From positions 558,001-622,000 of the forward strand of contig OZ025833.1 of NCBI GenBank assembly GCA_964019425.1: a stretch of 64,000 nt of DNA. The letters run 5' to 3'. The position numbers were made by a program, and so were the translations under genes. Position 1 is the first letter of the stretch; each line of letters begins with the position of its first letter. Below, piece by piece: positions 33,626 to 44,711 of this stretch. This DNA is from Flectonema sp. DT1601 (lineage: Eukaryota; Euglenozoa; Diplonemea; Diplonemida; Diplonemidae). A model generated the notes under the pieces. It was given only the letters and a program-made list of their open reading frames with translations, was not told where the DNA came from and made no database searches.

Positions 33626-34236
33626 TTTCCTCTTTCTCTTTCTCTCTCTCTCTCTCCTCATTCCTCTCTTCTTCAAACCTCTCGTGGTCGTATTTTGTCC
33701 TCTTTTCTCTCACTCCTGGTGGTGTTTTTATTTATTTATCATTATTTTCTTTTACGTTCTACCCCTTTTTATTATGCAGAGTTTTTTAACAGCATCAAAA
33801 AAAAAAAACAACAAAAAAATTGTGTGGCTTTTAAATCGTGTTTGTAGTGAGTTATGAGATTTTTTTTTTTTTTTTTTTTCTTTTCCCCGTTTATTTTGTT
33901 GTTTATTTTGGTGTTGACTGAAAAATTAACACGGGACAAGAAGTCCGTTTTGGGTATTTCGTTAATTTTTTTTATTTATTTTTTTTTTTTTTTTGTATTG
34001 TCTTCTCATGCAGGGGGTTTTCCCTGTTAAGTATATTATTATTAATTATATCAAATTATACCAAATTACTGGTACCACTCCCTCCCGATTCAGAAGACGT
34101 GATTTGAAGTAACTTCACCAGAAAAAAAGAAAAAAAAAAGTGTTTTCGGTCTTTTTTTTTAAAAGGTTTAGGTTTACTACATTAATAAGATTGTTGATGG
34201 CAATTTGTTTCTTTTAATTGCTTCATTCCTCAGCAA

Positions 34237-34267
<31 letters not shown>

Positions 34268-34451
34268 GAAAAGAAATCACCCTCTGGCATGCAGCTACTA
34301 ATTAGCAAAGATAAATTGATAAGAGTCTCTACCATACCAATATTTTTTATATTTTTTATTTTATTTTATTTTATTTTATTATTATTTTTTTTTTTTTTTA
34401 AATTGACGTGGAATCTTCTTGTTCTCGTGTTTCCTTTTGACTTACACTCGT

Positions 34452-34483
<32 letters not shown>

Positions 34484-35107
34484 ATTCATGTCGGACATCT
34501 CTCCTTCTCTTGCATCATCATTTTGGTGGACGTTCTCCGAGTGCAAAAAAAAAATAAAAAAAATAAAATGAAATAAAAAAAATCGTTATTGTGAACATCG
34601 AGGCCTTTACTGTTTTGTTGTAAACATGTGTTGTACAAAAAAAAAAAAAAAAACAATTCCTCCAAGAAAATAATAAAAAAAAATAACATAATTGGAAGGA
34701 TATACGACGTGTTGTTTTTTCATGTCTTTCGAGTGCTGGCGGGTTAATAGCACAAAAATACAGTCTAGTAGAGGTTGTTTGTTGTTTTCTTGATTTAGCG
34801 AGTGGTCTGTTGGGTGTTCTCTCCAAAGTGTAGGAGGTGTGGCAGTGTTTTTACCCTATCTGCATGGATTAATACCCATCCGAGTGAGATCTCTTCCGCT
34901 CCATTCTGTAACGATTTTATCATCTGATATAGCGTGTGTTGTTGGTGTTCTTTTGAGTGCTGACCTTGTTTGTGGTGGGGGAAAAAAAAAAAAAAAAATC
35001 GTTAAAAATAACATCAAATTTTCTTCAAACAAACCGCAAGTGTCAATCTCGTGAGTGGATTGTTTTAATTTTTTCTTTTCACATCAATTTCATTTTTTGT
35101 TTTTTTG

Positions 35108-35250
35108 TTTTTACACCGACATAGTCGGAGAAAGAAACAATTCAGATTAAGAGCCGTTTATTTATTATGTCGATATTATCAATTTCCCCCTGTGTCGGTC
35201 AGCATTACTGTCTGCGATCAACAAAATGTGAGGCCGCATCTGAAAGGTTT
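35108..35250. repeat. Small TIR element, second full copy
   Basis: The left end ACACCGACATAGTCGGAGAA, the interior CAGCATTACTGTCTGCGATC and the right end CCGCATCTGAAAGGTTTT parallel the 33507 copy, with about 25 bp more in the middle. Confidence 0.6.
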
Positions 35251-36356
35251 TTGTTTTCCCCCTTCCCTTTGTATGTGTTTGTTACGGTCCACATATAAGA
35301 CAAAAATATATATTTCCCTTTTTGTGTTTTCTTTTTTCTAAACGTACCTTGTTACTGTTTTTTACATTGTCAAAGTTTTCACCCCCTTTTTTTTTTTTTT
35401 TTTTTTTGTATGTGTCAGGATTTGCATATCCCAGTTCTCTTTGAGCGTCTACCTAACGGGTACTTGGTGGGCTGTTGGATTCGTCGGTGCTTACTGCTTC
35501 TTGTCTTTCCAATTAAAAATGGGAAAACTCACCAGTCTACCCTAACGTTTTGGAGAAATATATACTACGGTCACAGCCTTGTGGAGTTTCCACCAAACCT
35601 ATACTTCATTAATGTCGGCCATTTTTTTGTGCGGGGCGGCTGTTTTCTATTTCTTGTCTTTCCAATTAAAAATTAAAAAAATGAGAAACAACAAAAAAAA
35701 AAATTTAAAAAAAAAAATGGACAGATCGTATCTTAGTATGGATAATTCATTTCAATTTTTTTTTTTTTTTTGAGTTTTTTTTTAATTTTTATAATTTTAA
35801 TTCAAGGTTCTAGTTGATTTTTAGTTGCTTTTTACTTTTTCTGATTGAAAAGATAAAAACCACTAAAAAACGATAAGAGTGCGTGTTTTTTTTTTTAAAT
35901 GACAAAAATAATTACACTTTGTCTGCAAAAAATAACACTTCAGAATGACTTTGATCATCAAGCATGTGGTTGGTTCGTGGAGCAGGAGTTCCAACGGAGA
36001 TTTACCTTTTCGGAAACGTTTGTACTTCTCTTAGCACACTTGTGAGTCTGTAGGTAGTTTCTGTTTTCTTTTTTTCTTTTTTCTTTTTTTTTCCCCCCTC
36101 TTCCTCTTTTACTTTGACACGCTAAGCAAACGCTTCGATCGCGCGGCGAAAAAAAATAAAATAAAAAAAAAATAATAAAGTTAATTACGAGTTTTCATCA
36201 TACCACCACAACATCTCTGAACAGGTACACTAATGTGATTCATCAATCAGAAGAATATGAGGAGTGAGAGAGAGAGTGTGTGTGTGTGTGATAGGGTGAT
36301 ATGTTTGTTTTGTATAATTCTCATACAGGAGACATTCTTTCCCCCCTGTCGAAAAT

Positions 36357-37344
36357 ATGAACGCCAGGGGGGTTATTGCGACACTTCCACCTTTGGCTGA
36401 GCCAGGGAAGGTTTTACAAAGTGGATCGAGATTGTTATCACAGGCAGCTAACATTACTTTGGGAGTGAATGTGTGTCCTAGAAATAGTACTTCAGATGTT
36501 GCTTTCCCATCTACTTTTGGTTTGTGTTGTGTAATCATGGTGATGTGTGCAGTGATGGCTGTCGTGGTTATGAAAAAATATAACTTCCTCCTCCTTTACG
36601 AGGATGAAGGCGACTCATCTGGAAGAGAGACTGTTGTTTACACTCCTATTACAAGTAATACTTGCTGGGTGATGTATTTCTTACAGGTTTCGTTGAAACA
36701 TTTGTTAGACTCGTTGATTATGGGTGAGACAGGAATCACAAAAAACACCACCGCGATAGCGTATTCAAACTACACAGACTTAGTCATGCATGCCTTAACT
36801 GGGCTGTCTCTGAGCTGGGCTTTATTATACCAATTTAAGTATAGGAATGGTGTTGAGAATGAACCCGAAGGATCAGAAACTCGAACTGACAGCAGCGTTG
36901 ATGCTGGACAACAAATGAAAAAAATACTCACCTCAGCTGAAGCTGGTCTTCTTATGCTAGCTACTATCCATATCATCGTAGCATGGTGGGCTGTTCCTAA
37001 CTTACCAGGTGACAGTATCTATGCTCATTCCTATTGGGTTTTTGTAGCTGCGGTTGTCATTCAGAGAATACCATTATTTCTCATTGGTGGAATCCTCATT
37101 TTTGGAAGAGGAACAAAATCTCATTGTACGTCACCTTCAAAAAATGCCAGAATAGTTCTAGGAACTGGTTTATTACTTGATATGCCTCACATGCTTCCGG
37201 CTACAACATGGACAGTTCACATTCTTAAACACGCTGCGGAGAAGACTCCTTGTCCGCTTTGGTTGTTTTCATGGTACGATATAATTCTATTAATGTATAT
37301 TGGAGCTCTGTGTTGTTTCTTTGGATTTCTAAGGTTGGAGGTAT

Positions 37345-37379
<35 letters not shown>

Positions 37380-37530
37380 TGGTTCTTTTTACAATATGAC
37401 CATCTTTTTGTTAAAATTCAAAAAAAAAAAAAATATCTACAAAAAACAGTTTAACAGAGTCAAGGAACAAGAACTCTATGATTGTCACATTGAACATGTT
37501 GAGAGAGCCAACCAACGTAGACTCCTCTAA
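36357..37530 (+). CDS. Polytopic membrane protein, two exons (354 aa)
   Basis: No family recognised. Exon 1 (36357-37340) encodes an N-terminal segment with N-glycosylation sequons, then six or seven hydrophobic segments (about residues 52-73, 100-121, 140-160, 192-212, 224-250, 301-326, with a weaker one at 266-290). An acidic cytosolic-type loop lies at 165-185. The frame would stop two codons past a GTATGA donor at 37341. A CAG at 37447-37449 opens a phase-0 exon (37450-37530) that adds 26 residues (FNRVKEQELYDCHIEHVERA and a basic tail) before TAA. I therefore extend the gene across this 109-nt intron. An acceptor (TATAATTCTCATACAG) ends at 36328, 28 nt before the ATG. Confidence 0.8.
37341..37449 (+). 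other. Probable intron (109 nt) in the polytopic membrane protein gene
   Basis: GTATGA donor, a 30-nt T-run just after it, and an A-rich acceptor (CTACAAAAAACAG). The phase-0 join yields 26 further codons of non-repetitive, charged sequence. Confidence 0.7.
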
Positions 37531-37950
37531 AAATGGTCTTGTTAACAATTTTTATTTTATTTTATTTTTATAAGAAATTGATATTCCGCGTGTCTTATCC
37601 AAAAAAGATGGTTGGTTTGTTTTGTTACTATTTTTGGTAAGGATATATGTTAGGCGCAGTATATCTGTGCTTGTTTTTCCTCTTCCTCCTTTTCTTTTTT
37701 TTTTTTTTATACCGGATTTGAGAAAACATTATTTTCATTCAGGCTATATAAAAAATCTCCTTTGATTTTCAGTATATAGTTTTACTGTATCGTTCAACGA
37801 AATATTGTAATTATCGTTATGTTGTTGTGATACAATACGATTAGTCTTTTCACGCTAATCTTGTCAGGCTCATCTGAACAGTTCCTTTGTTGCAATTTTT
37901 TTTTTTTTTTTTTTTTTTATTCACCCAGAGGGGTTTTTCCTCTGCTTTGC

Positions 37951-37989
<39 letters not shown>

Positions 37990-38087
37990 ATTCGCTCATC
38001 AGACTAATAATTTTGTTATGTTGGTAATTTTCTTTTTTTTTTTAAATGAAAAATTTTTTTTTTTCTTGAGTGGCTATTTCTCAACAG
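37531..38087. other. Intergenic, T-rich
   Basis: 3' UTR, long T- and A-runs, then a clear acceptor (GGCTATTTCTCAACAG, ends 38087) for the next gene. Nothing else is seen. Confidence 0.65.
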
Positions 38088-38100
38088 GTAAATCTAAACA

Positions 38101-39405
38101 ATGTGTGAAGTAACCAATCCGTCGAGGATGGATTTCCTAACAACAGATATTGTTGCCGACAATCCCTCATTGATGTCGTCAGTTCAGAGGCTTTCTGTCG
38201 CACACGGGGATGGCATCGCTGAAGATGTGATGACTGAACTAAACAGACGAAAATATGGAAAAAAAGAATTCAGCATGGTGTGGAGAGCTGGAAAAGACTT
38301 TGGAAACGGAGCAGATGGAGGATGGCAAGAGGAATTTCAACAAGTGTTAGCCAGAGATGAACTTGAATGGAAAATTTCAAAGGAACGAGAAAGACAAGTT
38401 ACTGAACGTAACAAAGTCTCATCTCATCGAAATGAATGCAGAAAAAAGATGAGAGAAAGGAGAAGAAAATCTTTCAAAGAAGCCGTCGACAGATGCGAAC
38501 CTCACGCTCTATCTCGTTTGTCAAGAAGAACAAGAAATTCAAACATCACTTCAAACATCACTTCACCTTATGAAAGTACCAACGATGATCCTTTTGACAT
38601 GTCTCGTGAACCTCTATCCGACCTAACACCTCATATTATAACTAGTCCTGGAAGTGATATTTTAATGAAATCAGATGGTCGATTGAACGAACTGAACTCA
38701 TCGTCGGATGACGATTCCATCAAACTCACCAACTGCATCCCTCCGATAGTCAGTGATGATCATTTCCTCTCTCGTCCTCCATATTGTAAAATTAGTAAAC
38801 TATTTGACTGGGTATCTGAGAGAAAGCAAAGCAGGGTGAAAACACCATCAAGTAGACGTTGGAGGACATCTCCGTGTTTTGAGTCTTTTGATAATTTGAC
38901 GACCAAGAGATGGAAATTAGATCAAAAGACGAAAGTATTCTCCGTGAGTGAGGGATTCGTACAGACTGTTCGAAGAAATCCAAATAGGAATTCAAGTGGA
39001 AAAAAAATACCGATGAAGACAGATGTAATCTTACCAAGACCTTTGAGTGACAGAGATATCCTCATAAACGAGTCTTCAGTTGAACCTCCGCATGTTATCG
39101 CCCGTCGTCGAATTTTCGATTCTGCAGCTGCGAGAGGTCGCTACGGTGCTCCTAGTTGGTGGAATAATTCAAACTTTCATAACCTTTCACTTGATGATAA
39201 AATCAAGGCATGGTCTATTCGTAAGAGTGCTGAAGGTCCTTCTTTTAATTATTACAAATCAATCGCTGGGAAGTCACCCACAGCTTCATACTACTTAACG
39301 AACATGATGGTTGAACAGCCTCACGAAGTTATGGAATCTCTCAGCAACTTCGATGAAAAGTTAAAAAGAATTTACACGCCAAGACCCCCAAATACCGCTA
39401 GGTGA
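38101..39405 (+). CDS. Basic unknown protein (434 aa)
   Basis: No domain recognised. The N-terminal part contains a GKDFGNGADGGWQEEFQQ segment, then a strongly charged helix (~100-140, ERERQVTERNKVSSHRNECR and on) likely to form a coiled coil. Ser/Asn-rich stretches and an acidic patch (~198-210) follow. The C-terminal ~100 residues (from IARRRIFDSAAARGRYGAPS) look ordered and Arg/Tyr/Trp-rich, as in small microtubule-associated inner proteins of axonemes, but this is only an impression. There is no signal peptide or membrane segment. The ATG lies 13 nt after an acceptor, the shortest leader seen here. Confidence 0.8.
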   Translation: MCEVTNPSRMDFLTTDIVADNPSLMSSVQRLSVAHGDGIAEDVMTELNRRKYGKKEFSMVWRAGKDFGNGADGGWQEEFQQVLARDELEWKISKERERQVTERNKVSSHRNECRKKMRERRRKSFKEAVDRCEPHALSRLSRRTRNSNITSNITSPYESTNDDPFDMSREPLSDLTPHIITSPGSDILMKSDGRLNELNSSSDDDSIKLTNCIPPIVSDDHFLSRPPYCKISKLFDWVSERKQSRVKTPSSRRWRTSPCFESFDNLTTKRWKLDQKTKVFSVSEGFVQTVRRNPNRNSSGKKIPMKTDVILPRPLSDRDILINESSVEPPHVIARRRIFDSAAARGRYGAPSWWNNSNFHNLSLDDKIKAWSIRKSAEGPSFNYYKSIAGKSPTASYYLTNMMVEQPHEVMESLSNFDEKLKRIYTPRPPNTAR

Positions 39406-39578
39406 CTTGTTATTTTGTTGTTTATGTTATTTTAAGTTTTTGTCATCAGTTTTTCAACTGAATTTGACATTATTTACATTCCTTCTTTCATATAAGTGTG
39501 AATTTTATTTTATTGTCTTACGTTCCTTCACAGAAGTAGTAAAAAAAAAAAAAAAACGGGATAGAGGTTTTCCCTGAC

Positions 39579-41030
39579 ATGTCTTCGATGACGTTTCCTT
39601 CTTATATTGATAGTGGAATGTCACAGACGTTATCAGCCATGGGAATAAGTAAACTGTTTCAAGTGCAGGAAAAGGTTTTTCCTCAGGTGGTTGCTGCTTT
39701 TCGGGGAAGAGTTAGATTTGATACGTGTGTCTGTTCACCAACTGGATCAGGAAAAACATTAGCATACCTACTACCTGTTATTAGCGTCTTGAAAGACAGA
39801 AGAGTACCACGACTGAGAGCTATTATAGTAGTCCCAAGAAAAGAATTAGCAAAACAGGTAATGGAAAGTGGAAGTCGGTTAATACGACAAGCGAAATTAA
39901 AAGTTGTTAGCGCATCTGGTGAGCACACAATTAGACATGATCAAAATTCTATTTCAGATCGCAATCCTGACATTGTGATTTGTACACCAGGTAGGTTGGC
40001 TGAGCTAATCAACTCATCGGCTATTTGTTTAGACTTTCTTCGATTTTTAATTCTTGATGAAGCTGACTTGTTGCTATCAGACAACACACAAGACTGGCTC
40101 AGATTAGTTCTGGCCAACTGCTCTGAGAATAAATCTAATCCTCTTCATAGAATTTTATTAAGCGCTACTCTCACTTCAAACATTGCCAGATTAAATCAAG
40201 TCAGGTTAGTCAATCCTAAGCAACTCATGCTTTCAAGTGAAGGTGCTGATGGTCAAGTTTCAGAAGTAAGCAGATTCGCTTTACCGTCTTCACTAGACGA
40301 GCATTGTATTAAGGTTTCAACTGGAGCTAAGATATTGGCTTTAAAAAAGATATTAATTAGAGAAGAAGGTACCGTGTTGGTATTCACGAGAAGCATTGAA
40401 TCTGCTCACAGACTAGCGAGGTTATTACAACTCATGGGCTTCAGTGCTGAGGAGTTTAGCGGGCAATTGACGACAGAGCAAAGAGCAAAAGTAATTCAAA
40501 ATTTGAGAGAGGGAACTTCAGCATGCGCAGTCTCGAGTGACGCTTTGGCTAGAGGACTCGACATCGATAAGGTTTCAGTTGTTGTAAACTATGAACTGCC
40601 GCTATTCATTCAAACATATATTCATAGGACTGGTAGAACAGCACGAGCAAACCGATACGGAAAAGCCGTGACTTTGGTTGAGGAAGACGAGTCTGAGCAG
40701 TTCGAAGCCCTTCGTAAAAGAGCTGTTAGCTCAAAGCCAGTTCAATTCTCAACTAAATCAACACCTTCAACTGATGAAACGAATGAATTATCGAAAGGAT
40801 TAAATAATCTTCAAGCGATCCTTCGTCTTGAGAGAATCGGAACACTTCAACCAACTGGACCACTTCCTGCATCTCTGGCACCAAAAGATATCCGGCAGCG
40901 TCAAAAACGAAAACTCGATGACATGGAATTAGAATCCGACAGCGATATTGTTGACGAGATCGTTGAGGAAATCGAGGAAGAGGAAGAAGGAGAAGGAGGA
41001 GGAGAAACACCACAACCAACCACGGAGTAA
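39579..41030 (+). CDS. DEAD-box RNA helicase, DDX51/Dbp6 type
   Basis: An ATP-dependent RNA helicase expected in the nucleolus for large-subunit ribosome assembly. All core motifs are visible: Q-motif region (LFQVQEKVF), motif I SPTGSGKT (53-60), VVPRKELA, TPGRL (136-140), DEAD (160-163), SAT (195-197), VFTRS, then ARGLDID and HRTGRTAR (349-356). The FPSYIDSGMSQ...LFQVQ start and the LPSSLDEHCIKV linker fit DDX51/Dbp6 better than other DEAD groups. It is shorter than its relatives, which carry a long N-terminal extension, and has an acidic Glu-rich tail instead. An acceptor (CGTTCCTTCACAG) ends at 39533, 45 nt before the ATG. The active-site residues are intact. Confidence 0.93.
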   Translation: MSSMTFPSYIDSGMSQTLSAMGISKLFQVQEKVFPQVVAAFRGRVRFDTCVCSPTGSGKTLAYLLPVISVLKDRRVPRLRAIIVVPRKELAKQVMESGSRLIRQAKLKVVSASGEHTIRHDQNSISDRNPDIVICTPGRLAELINSSAICLDFLRFLILDEADLLLSDNTQDWLRLVLANCSENKSNPLHRILLSATLTSNIARLNQVRLVNPKQLMLSSEGADGQVSEVSRFALPSSLDEHCIKVSTGAKILALKKILIREEGTVLVFTRSIESAHRLARLLQLMGFSAEEFSGQLTTEQRAKVIQNLREGTSACAVSSDALARGLDIDKVSVVVNYELPLFIQTYIHRTGRTARANRYGKAVTLVEEDESEQFEALRKRAVSSKPVQFSTKSTPSTDETNELSKGLNNLQAILRLERIGTLQPTGPLPASLAPKDIRQRQKRKLDDMELESDSDIVDEIVEEIEEEEEGEGGGETPQPTTE

Positions 41031-41177
41031 TCTGTTCTTGTTACCTTCCATATCAGTTCGTTACGAAAATAAATTATCATCTTACGTCTCAGTTGAGTAT
41101 CACTTTAGTTTTTAAAGAAAGTGTAGCTTCACTTTATTTCATTCATTTTCTTCATTCAGATCCTCTACACAAAAAAT

Positions 41178-41192
41178 ATGGTTTTTACGTGA
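41178..41192 (+). promoter_or_regulatory. Five-codon upstream ORF (MVFT-stop) before the kelch-kinase gene
   Basis: After the likely acceptor (CATTTTCTTCATTCAG, ends 41159) the first ATG (41178) opens a frame of four codons plus TGA, 12 nt before the main ATG at 41205. If the acceptor is right, ribosomes meet this first. A later AG (41200) is a poor alternative because no pyrimidine tract precedes it. Confidence 0.5.
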
Positions 41193-41204
41193 GCTGAGTC
41201 AGTG

Positions 41205-42600
41205 ATGCCTGTGCGGAATCACTCTCCAAAGTCTGGCCACTCCCCGAGTAATAAAAAGAATAAAGATGGCGACTATTTATCCGGTACTCTGAAATTGAAA
41301 TCGATTGGGGAGTTGGGAAAACTGACAAGTTTTACAACGAGAAAGGTGATTGGAAAAGCAAAATATGGCATGAGTGGACTAAAGAAAGGAGCGAGTACCT
41401 TAGCAGAGGCTGTTCACCTTCAAAACAAATTAGCACCACAGAAGACACACCTAACTCTTGAGCAGGCTGTTGAGAGTGACGGCATTTATGAAGATTTTGA
41501 GACTGAGGATGTTCAAACGGGATGGCTACCGGTTCGACACCCTGCTCCTGTTCCTTTTGTTAAAGCAGCAGGTCAATACTACTGTTATTCTGGTCTTGAT
41601 TGCTTCTTAGTAGTTGGTAGATACGGTGATAAACTTGGAGTATATCTAATGGACATCAGTACAACAGAATGGAGACACTTAGAACTAAAAGGATCACCTC
41701 CAGTAAGATTTGGTCACTCGGCAATAGTAGCAACTGGAGCTCTGATTGTTTATGGAGGGTGGGTTCGAGATGAAGTTTATAGTGACTTGTTCTTTATCGG
41801 ATTGAATTCATCGTCTAGAGGACGGTGGAATACAATCAGATCGACGTCACAAGACCAACCAGCAGCCAGATCATTTCATTCAGCAACTCTACTTGGTGAT
41901 CACACGATGCTTCTATTCGGAGGAACAACAATAAATTCATATGGTGATGTTGTTTACCTTGATGATCTTTGGGAGCTTCACTTAGTTTCTTTTGAATGGT
42001 CTCGCATTGATTCTTATGGGGTTCGTCCCCAAGCCAGAGCCCAACACACGGCAGTTCCACTATCCCGCACAGATGGTGGTCATGATCTGTTAGTCTTTGG
42101 AGGTGTCACCAGTATGTGGATTCTGTGTGACTTTTATTATTATGACACCAGACAGATGACCTGGACTGAGATAAACGCCACTCATTGTCCTTTTAAACGA
42201 ACGGTTTCAGAACCAAGAGGAAGGAAACAACCCTCAGGATACCGCCCAGCTGTAGTTTTTAACAATAATATTTATATATATGGAGGAGGACCTGTTTCAG
42301 AGTCAAACAGAGAACTGTACTGTGTCACTCTTGAACAAGAAGAAGATGGAGAAGGATTACGTCTGGTGTGGGAATGGCTTTGTTTACGAATCCATCCGAT
42401 TCGATTCTGGCATCTGCTGCTTATGAAACCTGATGGTGGGATATTTTTAATTGGTGGGTCTGATCACACTGCTGAAGGATTTTGTGATAAAGCTCGTAAA
42501 CGAAGTTATACATCAGTTTTCTTTGTTGCGGTTTTGAAGTTTAGACCGCTGGAGGATGTTCTCGCTATCCAACAACAGCAACAACAACAACAGCAACTTC

Positions 42601-42685
<85 letters not shown>

Positions 42686-44142
42686 GCAGCAACAAATATA
42701 TCAAATGGCTGAAGAGTCTAGAGTTGCACCTCAAGAGGGTTACGCCCCGTCGGATCTCATTCAGAAGACGAGTAATTTACGACAGTCAGATCCAGGGTCT
42801 GACAGTCTGGACAGCTCCGATGATTCATTCAAAACTGATATGGGGTTTACTCTTTCTGATCCGTTGGGAGGAGACAAGTCGGTTGGGGGCTATCAAAATC
42901 CATCAAAGTTCTTATCGGCATTCACACCACCAAGATCAAAAAAAAAAAAAAAAAGTATGAAAAATAGATCACACAACACGATGACTACGACGACAACAAC
43001 GAACTTACAGCCACCCGCTCCAATAAATTTAGGAATGGATTACAATAGTGAAAAAGGACTTAGTGAACATGTAGTTGTTCACACTTCTAAGATGATTGGC
43101 AAGGGTACCTATGGAAGAGTGTATCAAGGACTTCATCCAGAGACAGGTGAATTCGTAGCAGTCAAACAAATAAAAAATCAAGGAGTCACTTCTCAAGATA
43201 AAAAAAAGATAATGGCTGAAATCAACCTACTAAAAGACTTAGGACACGACAATATCGTTAAATACTTAGGAACCTACACCAGAGAAGGTAGAATAAACAT
43301 CGTAATGGAATACGTTACAGGTGGTGCCCTGTTAGCTTTAATCAATCAATATAAAGGAGGACTTCCCGAGGTAGTAGTCCAGAGATATGTGGGTCAGATT
43401 GTAACGGGTATTGATTATCTTCATCAAAAACAAGTCATGCACCGTGATATTAAACCTGCTAACATATTAGTAGACGCGTCTGGAATTTGCAAAGTTGCAG
43501 ATTTTGGTGCAAGTAAAGTTCTCAGATCAGACGAAGCCGCGACGATTGCTGCGTTCGCAACCGGAGTGATGGAGATAGCAGGAACCATACTCTACATGCC
43601 TCCAGAGATTATTGTCCCTCCAGAAGGAAAGCCGATCACCGACTTGAAATCTGACATTTGGTCCATCGGATGTACCGTCATAGAGATGTTATCAGGTGAA
43701 AGACCATGGTCTGAATTAGGTAGCATTGAACCACTCGCTCTTTTCTTTCGAATCGCACATCCTCCTGCAGGTGACAGTGGTACTCCTCGACTCCCTAAAC
43801 GAGGAGGAGCTCAGGCGAAAAACTTTCTCGAATGCTGTCTTGCGAGAGATATCTCAAGTAGATGGACAACAAAACAACTTCTTAACCATCCTTTTATATC
43901 TGACGGAAGTACTCCAGCACCCAGTTCTGATCAAGTAGATTCGATATCTTCCAGTCCAAGGGGTGCATTCGGGGAGAAGGCATCAAGAGACAAAGCACTG
44001 GAGAAAATCAACGAAGGACTTCACAAGGAACTTAATCTTCTTAAGGAACAATTATCTGTTATGCAAATGCGTGTTGCTAGTGCTGATCGGAAGGCGGGTT
44101 CTGCATCAGGATCATCACATCCGACATCTCCAGTTACACCTG

Positions 44143-44182
<40 letters not shown>

Positions 44183-44345
44183 ACAACACCAACAGCAACA
44201 GCAACAGTCACATCTTAGTCCGCAGAGTTACCTATTCTCGCAGTATGCTGCCTTCCCTGGTCAAGATAACCTCACTGCTACATATGAAGATCCAGAAGCT
44301 TTCCTCTCAGATTGCTCTGATGAGCTCGATAATATATCAATTTAA
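41205..44345 (+). CDS. Kelch-repeat / MAP3K-like protein kinase fusion (1046 aa)
   Basis: A signalling kinase with an N-terminal kelch propeller. Kelch-type repeats lie at about residues 115-450 (LIVYGGW, MLLFGGT, LLVFGGV, IYIYGGG, IFLIGGS). A Gln tract (~456-500) encoded almost purely by CAA comes next, then a Ser/Asp-rich linker. The STE/MAP3K-like kinase domain spans ~625-900, with IGKGTYGRVYQG, VAVKQI, the catalytic loop HRDIKPAN (H746), DFG (766), MPPEI and the WSIGCTVIEML segment typical of the NPK1/MEKK group. A second Gln tract follows at ~980-1008. Catalytic residues are intact, so activity is expected. The propeller probably binds substrate or scaffold. The ATG at 41205 is preferred to the GTG just before it. 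Confidence 0.95.
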
Positions 44346-44675
44346 GAAGCTATTCTTTTACCAAATGGAGTCTCTTTATTTCCGATCTCTTTTTTTTTTT
44401 AAAAGTGACCCAAAGTGTTGTGTTTCCTGTCTCCTTTAAAAAAAATCAAAAAAAAATTTTTTTTTGTGTGAAAATATTTTTCACACTTTCCGACCATCTT
44501 TTAAAATTTTTGCTTTTTTTCTTTTGACTTCTTTGAATTAGGGGTCAGGATTGTGTACTTCAAAAAAAAAAAAAATCGCGAATAAATATTAGTTGTTTAA
44601 TCGTCTCTGATTGAGAACGAACAGGGCTACTTGGTATTACTTTTATTCTTCTTTTCTTCAAAAAAAACACATATT

Positions 44676-44711
<36 letters not shown>

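Larger units (their letters stand above)
25606..36325. other. 10.7-kb gene-free, repeat-rich region
   Basis: Long A- and T-runs on both strands, small dispersed repeats listed separately and AT-rich filler. Open frames reach ~125 codons only by running through homopolymers (Phe/Lys-rich). 28500-28900 is a short island of balanced composition without a recognisable gene. I see no rRNA, tRNA or protein gene. Confidence 0.7.

Noticed and set aside
42513-42734. Minus-strand poly-Leu and plus-strand poly-Asn frames
   Set aside because: Shadows of the CAA-encoded Gln tract of the kelch-kinase.
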